From Synechococcus sp. MU1642 (GTDB lineage: Bacteria; Cyanobacteriota; Cyanobacteriia; PCC-6307; Cyanobiaceae), in contig NZ_VTKZ01000002.1 of NCBI RefSeq assembly GCF_020514115.1, positions 62,001-126,000 of the forward strand: 64,000 bases of DNA, written 5' to 3'. Under the pieces are notes generated by a model that saw nothing but the letters and a program-made list of their open reading frames with translations, ran no database searches and had not been told where the DNA came from. The position numbers were made by a program, and so were the translations under genes. Positions 9,258 through 15,569 of the stretch are shown here, piece by piece; position 1 is the first letter of the stretch; the number at the start of each line of letters is the position of its first letter.

Positions 9258-9908
9258 TCAGGTTTCCGTGTACAACGAACGGGCTTGAGTCCAGACCCGA
9301 TCAAGATTCTGTTCGGAAAGTTGTAGAGCTTCCGGGAACATCGTTGAAAGCCATTGTTGTCGTTTCAACAGAGTGTCAGCCTCAAAAAATGTTTGCTGCG
9401 ATGCGAGCACTCTGAATTTTAGGAATTCAAGCAACCTTGCACGCAGGCGAATCGTGTCCATGAGTTTGATTCGTCCGCCTTCATCTCGAAGTTGAATGGT
9501 GCTGCCGGGTTCAATCCCCCTTAAGTGGGGTGCAAGCAACTCCAACGTTGTTGGAGGTTGCCAATGACGTTCTTTGGTCTCGGGGTGGGCGTAGTAAATC
9601 CATCCGTTCACAACGTCAGTTTCATTTGCTTTGATCTCCACAGTCCAGAACGAGAATGTTTCAGGGGGGTGGAATTCGGTCCAATTCACGTTCTCGAAAC
9701 AGTGATCTGGATTTGTGAGAGAAACCTCGAGTGGCGAAAAATCGATGTTTAGTGTGCCGTAATGACAGCCCGATAAGTCAAGCCCGAAGCCCTGGAAAAC
9801 AGGGACTTGCATTCGAATCGTTCCATCTGGATACGGAGATTCTTTACTTGATCCGGAGGCGACTCCATGGCCAGCGCAGAGACGCCCAGTGAGCCAATTA
9901 GCACTCAT
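9258..9908 (-). CDS. Unknown protein, faint CTP-dependent riboflavin kinase (DUF120)-like pattern
   Basis: 216 residues. The start ATG overlaps the stop of the DUF6464 gene by 4 bases, so it is the third gene of a terC-DUF6464 operon. I do not recognise a firm family. The N-terminal 130 residues show G-R-x-C-x-G-x-G-x-A-S-G, then YGTLNIDF, then LELLAPHLR followed by a charged IQLRDE strand. This order resembles the archaeal DUF120 cradle-loop barrel (GxGEG, PGTLN, LEIIAP...LR). The last 70 residues are helical and Leu/Gln-rich. A WIYYAHPE...WQPP stretch superficially resembles a WW domain. The kinase resemblance is my pattern match only. Confidence 0.7.
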   Translation of the reverse strand: MSANWLTGRLCAGHGVASGSSKESPYPDGTIRMQVPVFQGFGLDLSGCHYGTLNIDFSPLEVSLTNPDHCFENVNWTEFHPPETFSFWTVEIKANETDVVNGWIYYAHPETKERHWQPPTTLELLAPHLRGIEPGSTIQLRDEGGRIKLMDTIRLRARLLEFLKFRVLASQQTFFEADTLLKRQQWLSTMFPEALQLSEQNLDRVWTQARSLYTET

Positions 9909-10258
9909 GGATTAGCGAGTTCACGATGGCGGCAGCTCTCACAGGGGCCTTCCGGCCACACGGCGCAACGGAGCAAAGGGCTGCGAGCATTGAACCGACA
10001 CTTCGGATCACCGATCACCCAGCCGTGTCGCCAGTGTGTTGCATCAGCTGGTCGAGCTTGGGGTTTCACCATCAAGGCCACCGATGCCATCACATAGCGA
10101 CCGTTACGAAGGGCATAACGGTGACGACGTTGCATCACAAGAAAGGATTGCTCTTCAACAAAAAGCCAGCGTCCCGGTTGTGGTGGATCTTCCAGATCAA
10201 CGCGATGGATCAAACGGTCACCACTGATATGACGAAGTTCAACAAGCATGGCTTTCAT
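9905..10258 (-). CDS. DUF6464-like cysteine-containing protein
   Basis: About 117 residues from ATG 10258 (or 10249); both starts overlap the end of terC by 11-20 bases. The middle shows RHRYALRNGRYVMASVAL and the C-terminus has the family-like ending RCAVWPEGPCESCRHRE, with Cys spaced as C-x6-C-x2-C, a possible metal or Fe-S site. Similar small proteins are common in cyanobacteria and lack a known function. Its stop overlaps the start of the next gene, so the three genes are translationally coupled. Confidence 0.75.
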   Translation of the reverse strand: MKAMLVELRHISGDRLIHRVDLEDPPQPGRWLFVEEQSFLVMQRRHRYALRNGRYVMASVALMVKPQARPADATHWRHGWVIGDPKCRFNARSPLLRCAVWPEGPCESCRHRELANP

Positions 10259-10976
10259 CCTGATCGAGATCATTGCTGCGGATCGACATTCCCCAGCCAA
10301 ATAGCATCAGCACCACCAACAGGGTGAGCCAATCGGGTTGATTGAGACTGGGGAGAACAACGTGAACAATCAGGCGCAACGCCACAAAGGCAACAGCGAG
10401 AAATCCAGCCGTTTCCAGCCGTGGGTAGAGATCAAGCCAGCGGATGAACAGAGCGGACGTGAAGCGCAGCGCCACGATGCCAATGAAGGCACCTGCACTG
10501 ATCAACAAAATTTGATCACTGATGGCAACTGCTGCGGCAACGCTATCAATGGAAAAGGCCAGATCTGTGAAGGCCAACAGCAGAACAGTGTTGAGGAAAG
10601 GGCGTGACAGAGCCCTGGATTCACTGCCTTCGATGGAGTCCGCGTCATCGCCTGATCGATTGCTGAAGTGATCCACCACCAGCCACACCAGATAGACGGC
10701 AGCCAGAAGTTGCACCCATGCGTTTTGCAACACCCATTGGGCGACAACGATCAAGGCGATCCTCAAGACCAATGCAATGCCGATGCCCAGGTTGAAGGCA
10801 AGGCGTTCCTTCTCCGGTTGGCGGCTGCTTCTGGCGATGGCAGCAAGGGCCACGGCATTGTCGGCGGAGAGGATCAGCTCCAGCAACACCAGAACGGGGA
10901 GCAGTGACACAACCTCTCTCCATTGATCGGCACCTTCGAAGAAATCCGAGAGTGAGGGGAGCGAAGTGATGTCCAT
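10239..10976 (-). CDS. TerC family integral membrane protein
   Basis: 245 residues with about seven hydrophobic helices. TerC-family proteins are linked to metal (notably Mn2+) export and, in plants and cyanobacteria, to thylakoid and membrane-protein handling. The family Asp motifs are present: ILSADNAVALAA in the first half and DLAFSIDSVAAA in the second. First gene of the three-gene minus-strand operon. The divergent gene at 11015 starts 38 bases away, so both promoters share this short gap. Substrate is inference. Confidence 0.9.
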   Translation of the reverse strand: MDITSLPSLSDFFEGADQWREVVSLLPVLVLLELILSADNAVALAAIARSSRQPEKERLAFNLGIGIALVLRIALIVVAQWVLQNAWVQLLAAVYLVWLVVDHFSNRSGDDADSIEGSESRALSRPFLNTVLLLAFTDLAFSIDSVAAAVAISDQILLISAGAFIGIVALRFTSALFIRWLDLYPRLETAGFLAVAFVALRLIVHVVLPSLNQPDWLTLLVVLMLFGWGMSIRSNDLDQDESHAC

Positions 10977-11014
10977 CGCGGCAGCCTAGAAAGTGCAAGC
11001 GCTGTTCCATTGCG

Positions 11015-11773
11015 ATGCAGATCCGGGCCGAGCTGTGTCACGTCGACACCCTGCGATGCATCGTGCGAGTTGAGGCATGGCACGACGGCTCTCTGCAGGG
11101 CAGTGCCCTTGGTGAATCCGCGACGGCGGAGGAAGCGGAGGAAAGGGCTTTGCAGCGCCTGAACACCAGGCTCGAGGCCACTGGGCGCGCACGACCCACA
11201 CAGACTTCGGCTCGTCTCGAAGCCAAGGCGAATGATGGGGACGCAAAGGCGGTCCACGTCGAAAGGCCAAGAAAGCTTGATCAGGCCGAGCCCGAGTCCG
11301 TTTCCGCTTCGCCCCCTCCGGCCCCACAGGAGCTCGCCGTTACAGCCTCTGACAATCCTCCGTCCGAAACCCCCACGGATCCTGACGATTGGAGTGATGA
11401 GCTGACCGCCATCGATATGGAAATCAGACGTATCGGTTGGTCTCGGGGGCAGGAGCAGGAGTACTTGACTCGTGCTTTCGGTCTTGGCAGCCGGCACAAG
11501 CTGACGCGCTATGCCGATTTGGTGGCCTATCTGCGTCAGCTGAAGTTGATCCAAGCCAACGACGATGCGTCAACCGCGCCAGCTCCTATCCGCCGTGGTG
11601 ATCTGCTCCAGCAAGGAGATTCAATGTTGAAGCAGCTGGGCTGGAACTCCGATCAAGCCCGGGCTTTTCTCCAACAACAACTTGGGTCCACCACTCGTCA
11701 ACAGCTGAGTGATGAACAGCTGCTGCAGTTCAACATGCTGCTGGAGGAGCAAGCTATGAAAACGCCGAGCTGA
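11015..11773 (+). CDS. Unknown protein: N-terminal dsRBD-like part plus two C-terminal helical repeats
   Basis: 252 residues. Residues 1-52 (QIRAELCHVD...EAEERALQRL) look like an alpha-beta-beta domain with a Gly-Ser turn and an Ala-rich last helix, as in dsRNA-binding folds. Residues 55-125 are low-complexity linker. The C-terminal half contains two related units of about 40 residues: IRRIGWSRGQEQEYLTRAFG and LKQLGWNSDQARAFLQQQLG, each followed by SR/TR...L..Y/EL...L. I do not know the family. Its divergent partner is terC. A damaged copy of its last 39 bases lies at 13204-13242. Confidence 0.8.
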   Translation: MQIRAELCHVDTLRCIVRVEAWHDGSLQGSALGESATAEEAEERALQRLNTRLEATGRARPTQTSARLEAKANDGDAKAVHVERPRKLDQAEPESVSASPPPAPQELAVTASDNPPSETPTDPDDWSDELTAIDMEIRRIGWSRGQEQEYLTRAFGLGSRHKLTRYADLVAYLRQLKLIQANDDASTAPAPIRRGDLLQQGDSMLKQLGWNSDQARAFLQQQLGSTTRQQLSDEQLLQFNMLLEEQAMKTPS

Positions 11774-11830
11774 TTTCTTTAGCTGAAAAGCCTTTGCTGA
11801 CTGTGCTTCTCAGGTTTTAGGGAAAGGTTG

Positions 11831-11913
11831 TTTGCGTGCAGTAGTGCCCTTTCGGAACTGCTTCAGAGCCTTTTGCGTGCGTTTTTGCGTGCAGGGCCAT
11901 CGTTTTGCGTGCA
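11831..11913. repeat. Four direct copies of TTTGCGTGC
   Basis: The 9-mer TTTGCGTGC occurs at 11831, 11872, 11884 and 11904, three of the four followed by A. Spacings are 41, 12 and 20 bases. They lie between the gene at 11015 and the small ORF at 11905, overlapping the latter's start. They could be iteron-like protein binding sites, or decay products of local duplication. Confidence 0.8.
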
Positions 11914-12066
11914 CGTGAGCCCTACAGCCGCATTGCAGCCATCTCAGAGGCGTTCAAGATCGTCAACAGCAACGTGCTGGAGGCTGAGCAACGCAAGCAG
12001 TTCCAGGCGATCAGAGCGCATCTGGACAGACTTGAGGACGGTGGTGCACAGGTGATCGATGTTTAG
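11905..12066 (+). CDS. Small hypothetical protein (53 aa)
   Basis: A 53-residue frame from TTG 11905 that has clear protein-like character: a Tyr-Ser-Arg-Ile start, then a predicted amphipathic helix (ISEAFKIVNSNVLEAEQRKQ) and another (FQAIRAHLDRLED), ending in GGAQVIDV. The frame is open back to 11845, so an upstream start is possible. It converges on, and overlaps by 4 bases, the lipoprotein gene. Homology is unknown to me; the call rests on codon pattern and helix periodicity. Confidence 0.45.
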   Translation: MRAREPYSRIAAISEAFKIVNSNVLEAEQRKQFQAIRAHLDRLEDGGAQVIDV

Positions 12067-12257
12067 TTCCCGCCTCCCTGCAAGTAGGCACCGCAATACG
12101 TGTAGGCGGCGCCGTAATCGTCGAACCCCTTTTTCTTGGCGATCTTTTCTGCCATGTCGTTGTCAAAGGTCGCCAGCAACCTGGCGCATTCATCCCGTTG
12201 TGATGAACAGGCTGAAAGCAGCCAGATGGCTGGCAGCAGGAGCAGGAGCTTTCTCAT
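12063..12257 (-). CDS. Small lipoprotein (64 aa)
   Basis: Starts at ATG 12257 with MRKLLLLLPAIWLLSAC, a complete lipoprotein signal peptide (positive n-region, Leu-rich core, LSAC lipobox, Cys17). The mature part is about 47 residues with one more Cys pair region (DECAR, TYCGAY) and a Gly-rich end. Function is unknown. The bases around its start codon belong to a 23-base sequence that is repeated exactly 480 bases away. Confidence 0.7.
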   Translation of the reverse strand: MRKLLLLLPAIWLLSACSSQRDECARLLATFDNDMAEKIAKKKGFDDYGAAYTYCGAYLQGGGN

Positions 12258-12275
12258 GCGCCAAGGATGGCAGCG
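12253..12275. repeat. 23-bp dispersed repeat, copy 1
   Basis: CTCATGCGCCAAGGATGGCAGCG; copy 2 at 12734-12756 is identical over 23 bases and copy 3 at 13255-13274 matches 18 of 20. This copy covers the start codon and upstream bases of the lipoprotein gene when read on the minus strand. Confidence 0.85.
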
Positions 12276-12733
12276 CTGATCACCCACATCACCCGTCCTT
12301 ATGAGAAGTCAGTCACAGTCAATGATTTGGCCGGATGAGAGACATTCCGTCGGTGTCGGAGGTTACAAGGGTCACAGGTCTTCACAGGAGATTTTCTGAA
12401 ATCAAAAAATGACCAAATGATCTGTTGCTGATCCCGCTGTTTGGCCCCATATTTGCCAAGCGCGAGCAGGGTGAATTCCCTCACACGCGACGGCCTCGGA
12501 AGAGCGATCCGAGAGCTGGCAGAACCCCTGTCTCCTGCGTGAGCGATCGCTGGAGACAATGTTCTGTGCAACGGAATTGTGAAGAGAGTTAGTGCGTTCG
12601 TAGGGAACCTATGTAACGCGGCGAACGTGCGTTCACCGATGCCGCATCGCTCGGGAAGGACAGAGTTCTTCTCGCGGCCTCAGTAGCCTCCCTTCCTTAG
12701 GAGCCGTTAGGCCCTGGAGGGTGCTGCCTGCTG
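12276..12733. other. 458-bp stretch without a supported gene
   Basis: Stop codons are frequent in all frames; the one open frame (minus, 12299-12571) is Arg/Pro/Ser-rich without protein character. The stretch holds one GCGATCGC (HIP1-type octamer) at about 12543. It probably contains the promoter of the lipoprotein gene. No RNA gene is recognised. Confidence 0.5.
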
Positions 12734-12756
12734 CTCATGCGCCAAGGATGGCAGCG
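12734..12756. repeat. 23-bp dispersed repeat, copy 2
   Basis: Identical to 12253-12275 over 23 bases. This copy lies 2 bases beyond the stop codon of the DUF3104 gene on the minus strand, so the same sequence that precedes one gene follows another. Confidence 0.85.
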
Positions 12757-12758
12757 GT

Positions 12759-13007
12759 TCAGACCCTTGGGCAGATGTGAGTCACAAGGTCAGCGTTGAC
12801 CCAGTTGATGACGCCGGTATCGACATCAGCAACCTGGAACAACGTTGGAACCTTGGGGTTTCTGGCACCGCCATCCACCCAAATCACATCAGCCATGCGC
12901 CAGGCACCTTCCGTGTCAGTGACGATCACGGTCATGCCTGGCTTGACATGCAGGAAAACGGGATCCGACTTGGGCGCTGCAACGGCGCTTGCATGATCAA
13001 CCGACAT
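12759..13007 (-). CDS. DUF3104 family protein
   Basis: 82 residues from ATG 13007 (a GTG at 13013 is in frame). It matches DUF3104, a family of small proteins multiplied in marine Synechococcus and Prochlorococcus: PVFLHVKPGMTVIVTD, then WRMADVIWVDGGARNPK, then PTLFQVADVDTGVINWVNAD. The fold looks like a small beta-barrel. No function is known to me. It sits in a stretch of unrelated tiny genes on the same strand, typical for accessory regions where this family is found. Confidence 0.85.
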   Translation of the reverse strand: MSVDHASAVAAPKSDPVFLHVKPGMTVIVTDTEGAWRMADVIWVDGGARNPKVPTLFQVADVDTGVINWVNADLVTHICPRV

Positions 13008-13203
13008 ACCCACAGAGCTGGTACGGCTGTATTAGTGCAGGAGTAGGTCGCAGGTCCAGGAAATGAATCGGAAGACTGCGAACAGCAGGCATCACGCCCG
13101 GGGCTGCCTAGGGCAGTCACAAGCATTCCCAATCAAATAAGCGTGCTTTTTTGGTTGCAGATTGTCGAGGTTCGTTGAAAACCAGGTCAGTCACTCAAAC
13201 TGT

Positions 13204-13242
13204 TGCTGCTGGAGGAGCAGCAAATGAAAGCGGCGAGCTGAT
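13204..13242 (+). repeat. Decayed copy of the 3' end of the gene at 11015
   Basis: 33 of 39 bases match 11736-11774, the last codons and stop of the 252-residue gene; in frame the copy would read LLLEEQQMKAAS-stop. It has no upstream coding sequence left, so it is a remnant of a duplication. Confidence 0.7.
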
Positions 13243-13254
13243 GGTTGCTTTCCC

Positions 13255-13274
13255 CATGCGCCAAAGTTGGCAGC
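13255..13274. repeat. Dispersed repeat, copy 3 (imperfect)
   Basis: CATGCGCCAAAGTTGGCAGC, two differences from copies 1 and 2 over 20 bases. It lies 13 bases after the decayed 11015-gene end and 16 bases beyond the 3' end of the 38-residue minus-strand ORF. Confidence 0.75.
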
Positions 13275-13290
13275 AGCTCAGGCTTCGATT

Positions 13291-13407
13291 TCAGTCTTCT
13301 GAACTGCGATCTCGCCGATACCGGTCAGGGCTGAAAAACCAAATGATTAACCGGGTGGTGAACCAGGCGAGCAAAATGCCCAGAACTATCGAGACAAGCG
13401 CCTCCAC
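13291..13407 (-). CDS. 38-residue single-span membrane protein
   Basis: GTG start at 13407; the product is one hydrophobic helix (about 3-25: ALVSIVLGILLAWF then TRLIIWFF) and a short, strongly basic/acidic tail (SPDRYRRDRSSED). A stop codon lies three codons upstream, so the frame is short by nature. A charged tail after a clean membrane span is good evidence for a real miniprotein. No homology is claimed. Confidence 0.5.
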   Translation of the reverse strand: MEALVSIVLGILLAWFTTRLIIWFFSPDRYRRDRSSED

Positions 13408-13491
13408 AACAATTATTCAGAGAACATCAGCCGGAGCTGGATATCCTCAATATGCCGTGCTGATCAAGGGCTGAAGAGCGACCGTTAACGG

Positions 13492-13638
13492 TCAGTCGCG
13501 AACTGGTTCGTCCTCGTCTTTGGGTGCCTCGACTTGAGGCTGGTACTTGACCACTGACTTTGACGCGAGGGAGGCCGCGAGACGCTGCAGCTGCGCTTCC
13601 CGCAGTGCGGCGGGGATGTCGAGAATTCGTTCAGTCAT
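13492..13638 (-). CDS. 48-residue hypothetical protein
   Basis: From ATG 13638: an amphipathic N-terminal helix (LDIPAALREAQLQRLAASLA) followed by a charged tail with PKDEDEPVRD. Composition and a normal ATG make it look genuine. It precedes the 38-residue ORF by 84 bases on the same strand. Function unknown. Confidence 0.5.
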   Translation of the reverse strand: MTERILDIPAALREAQLQRLAASLASKSVVKYQPQVEAPKDEDEPVRD

Positions 13639-13770
13639 CAATTGGCGTTTCCAAACACCCTCTGCAACCTATCCATTTCTCCCGCTTCTTTCGAGAAGGG
13701 GGAGATGTCTCCTTTGGGGCGATAACGAGCTCCCTTCTGCCATGCTTTCAGGGCTAGTTGAACGATGAAC

Positions 13771-13965
13771 TCAACTGCGGAAGTTGAACTGCAGCCTGTT
13801 TTTGGGCTTTTGATACTTGATGACATTCATGACCTGAAGGCCGGTATTTTCGGACTTCCTTTCTTCAGAGAGAGCTTTGAGGATCATTGAGCCACAGGAA
13901 TGCCAATCTTGATCCACTTCGATCAGTTCCTTGGCCCGTGAATAATATTCGGCAGCTTTAGCCAA
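13771..13965 (-). CDS. 64-residue hypothetical protein
   Basis: TTG start at 13965; the product has a helix rich in Ala/Tyr/Lys (AKAAEYYSRAKELIEVDQDW) and a basic end. The frame stays open upstream for about 30 more codons (residues such as LDESKSITSAISSKTSDQKS), so translation may begin earlier from an unusual codon. A TATAAT hexamer on the minus strand at 14036-14041 could be its -10 box. Base composition is AT-richer than the neighbours, which fits acquired DNA. Confidence 0.4.
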   Translation of the reverse strand: MAKAAEYYSRAKELIEVDQDWHSCGSMILKALSEERKSENTGLQVMNVIKYQKPKNRLQFNFRS

Positions 13966-14035
13966 ATGATTAGACTTTTGATCCGAGGTTTTTGATGATA
14001 TAGCTGATGTGATGGACTTTGACTCGTCTAGTTGA

Positions 14036-14041
14036 ATTATA
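14036..14041 (-). promoter_or_regulatory. Consensus -10 box (TATAAT)
   Basis: On the minus strand TGTATAAT reads toward the 64-residue ORF, about 70 bases upstream of its TTG. No good -35 is present at normal spacing: the nearest TTGAAA is only 9 bases away. Confidence 0.35.
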
Positions 14042-14042
14042 C

Positions 14043-14073
14043 AGCATGCTTTTCAAAAAAAGCATGCTTTTGG
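14043..14073. terminator. AGCATGCTTTT inverted/direct repeat hairpin
   Basis: AGCATGCTTTT, a 4-base spacer (CAAA), AAAAGCATGCT and then TTT form an 11-bp stem. Because AAAAGCATGCTTTT is itself palindromic the two halves are also direct repeats. It lies 8 bases after the end of the 94-residue minus-strand gene and probably ends its transcript; it can work in either direction. Confidence 0.55.
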
Positions 14074-14080
14074 GCGGTCT

Positions 14081-14365
14081 CTAGCGGCGCGCTTTTCTGT
14101 ACAGAGTTTGATTCACGAGCGGAAAGGCATAGGGCATTGGGTTGATTTCATTCTTGATAGATGAAAAGCAGGCCGCGGAGCCATCCGAATAGCCATCTTC
14201 GAGAATCCATTCTTTGGCTTGTTGAAGGGTTAATCCATATCGCATTCGAGCTTCAAGGTTGAATGCCGCCTCATAGCTTTGGCAGGCACCAGTTTGCGCT
14301 TTCATGCTTTGACCAAAAAGCAGCAGCATCAGACCAGCGTTACCAGCAAAAGCATTCCTAAACAA
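14081..14365 (-). CDS. Small exported hypothetical protein (94 aa)
   Basis: TTG start at 14365. Residues 1-24 form a signal-peptide-like segment (GLMLLLFGQSMKAQT, cleavage perhaps after A-x-A/KAQ). The mature part has two Cys (GACQSY, AACFSS), spaced as in small periplasmic proteins with one disulfide, and RMRYGLTLQQAKEWILEDG. Start choice is uncertain (an ATG at the core of the signal peptide is in frame). Followed by the hairpin at 14043. Confidence 0.55.
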   Translation of the reverse strand: MFRNAFAGNAGLMLLLFGQSMKAQTGACQSYEAAFNLEARMRYGLTLQQAKEWILEDGYSDGSAACFSSIKNEINPMPYAFPLVNQTLYRKARR

Positions 14366-14518
14366 GGGGACTGAAGGGATAAAAAAAGATCACTATGTCT
14401 ACGGCTGCGTGATCAGGGAGAAGGTCTCACTCCGTAATCCCAGCCCAGTACATATTGCCTTGACGATCGGATTTACCAGAAGAGGTGCCTTCAAATCTCA
14501 ACGTTTTGAATCTTTAAC

Positions 14519-15064
14519 TTGTCAAAGTTACACGTTGCTTTCGCGATAGGTTCAGGTATGGAAGAATCCACGCTTGTTGTACGGCAGCTGATCAACGAGC
14601 TTCGGGATGACATATCCGAAGCAGGCCGTGAACTGAGAAATCGGAACACTTGGGATCTTCAATGCCCCGTCGTCATCATTGACGCCCGAACCGAACCGAA
14701 CCGGGTTGTTCGAACTTCGGTACGTGGCATCACCGGTGCAATAGCCACCAGCAACGTGATCGACGATCCATTGATGCAGTCTTTTCTGGAACGCTTCCGT
14801 GAGATTGGTGCTGATCAAGCACGGGAGGAATTTCTGCAGGGTCCAGAGGCAGAACGCTTCGCGGAACTCTGGGACATTTACACCGACGAAGCCCAACAGC
14901 AGGGTTTAGCGGTCTGGTCCCATAGTGATGCCGCCAAATTTGTGCTCAAGTCGAAAACCTGTTTTGACGATGGTCAGTTGGCCTGTGTGGCCATCACTTC
15001 CAGTGACCATCGAGAGGCCCATGACGTGCTGACCTTTTCAGTGGATGCCTGCTGGTTGTCTTGA
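14519..15064 (+). CDS. Conserved-looking hypothetical protein (181 aa)
   Basis: Begins at TTG 14519; ATG 14558 would shorten it by 13 residues. Segments: a helix STLVVRQLINELRDDI, a strand PVVIIDARTEP, acidic helices in the middle (REEFLQGPEAERFAELWDIY) and a C-terminal strand pair around LACVAITSS. No motif that I know. Soluble, alpha/beta. It is the only plus-strand gene of normal length in this accessory stretch. Confidence 0.65.
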   Translation: MSKLHVAFAIGSGMEESTLVVRQLINELRDDISEAGRELRNRNTWDLQCPVVIIDARTEPNRVVRTSVRGITGAIATSNVIDDPLMQSFLERFREIGADQAREEFLQGPEAERFAELWDIYTDEAQQQGLAVWSHSDAAKFVLKSKTCFDDGQLACVAITSSDHREAHDVLTFSVDACWLS

Positions 15065-15094
15065 GATCCCCCTCAGTTTCAAACACACCAGAGA

Positions 15095-15265
15095 TCAGGA
15101 ACGGATCAGTTGCACAACGACCAAAAGCGCTGAGGCTGCCAATGGCCAAAGCAACCAAGTCAGCTGAGGAACGGTAAGCGCGAGCGCTATCCCGACCACA
15201 AAGAAAATCAAAAAACGGCCGAGGGTCATGAAGGCACCGATACCGACGTATTGAACCGAAAACAC
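15095..15265 (-). CDS. 56-residue membrane protein
   Basis: GTG 15265 starts 4 bases after the stop of the upstream zinc-ribbon frame; an internal ATG at 15229 gives 44 residues. Two membrane spans (about 13-32 and 34-52, ending LLVVVQLIRS). Tight spacing suggests one operon with the gene at 15270. Function unknown. Confidence 0.55.
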   Translation of the reverse strand: MFSVQYVGIGAFMTLGRFLIFFVVGIALALTVPQLTWLLWPLAASALLVVVQLIRS

Positions 15266-15269
15266 CGCT

Positions 15270-15505
15270 TTAGGCCAGTTTTTCGGGCCTCGATCTGGGA
15301 GCTTGTTCTGGATTCAACAGGAAGGGGATCGACGAGGCCACGAGAACTCCACCAACCGTGAGCAACACCAGCAGTGGGATGGGCCGGACCAGCGGCTGAC
15401 GCTGTAACGGGGTCGCGCAGCTGGAGCAGAGCGGAATCAAGCCTTTGGGGGGATGCAACATCAAGCCGGGCCGCAACAACAGGACGGGCAGCGAAAGCGC
15501 GGCAT
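15270..15505 (-). pseudogene. Zinc-ribbon/membrane miniprotein with apparent frameshift
   Basis: Two overlapping minus-strand frames seem to be one gene. From ATG 15505 the frame gives MPRFRCPSC and soon stops; the frame beginning at 15479 gives LMLHPPKGLIPLCSSCATPL, one hydrophobic span (LLVLLTVGGVLVASSIPFLL) and a basic tail ending at 15270. Together they would make a C-x2-C...C-x2-C zinc ribbon followed by a membrane anchor. The junction falls in TGTTGTTGCGGCCC. Either a real mutation or a base error; alternatively only the shorter frame is translated from TTG 15479. Confidence 0.5.
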
Positions 15506-15569
15506 CGACCGGTGAAACGCAGCTCCTGGCACCTTATTGCGAAGATCATGGACTGCCGAGGCCTGCTCC

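Noticed and set aside
9258-9908. WW domain
   Set aside because: WIYYAHPE...W..PP spacing is near but the rest of the WW consensus is missing, and WW domains are rare in bacteria.
12299-12571. 90-residue minus-strand ORF
   Set aside because: Arg/Pro-rich, no structural pattern, no good start context.
13151-13474. 107-residue plus-strand ORF
   Set aside because: Runs through the decayed repeat and antisense to the 38-aa frame; composition not protein-like.
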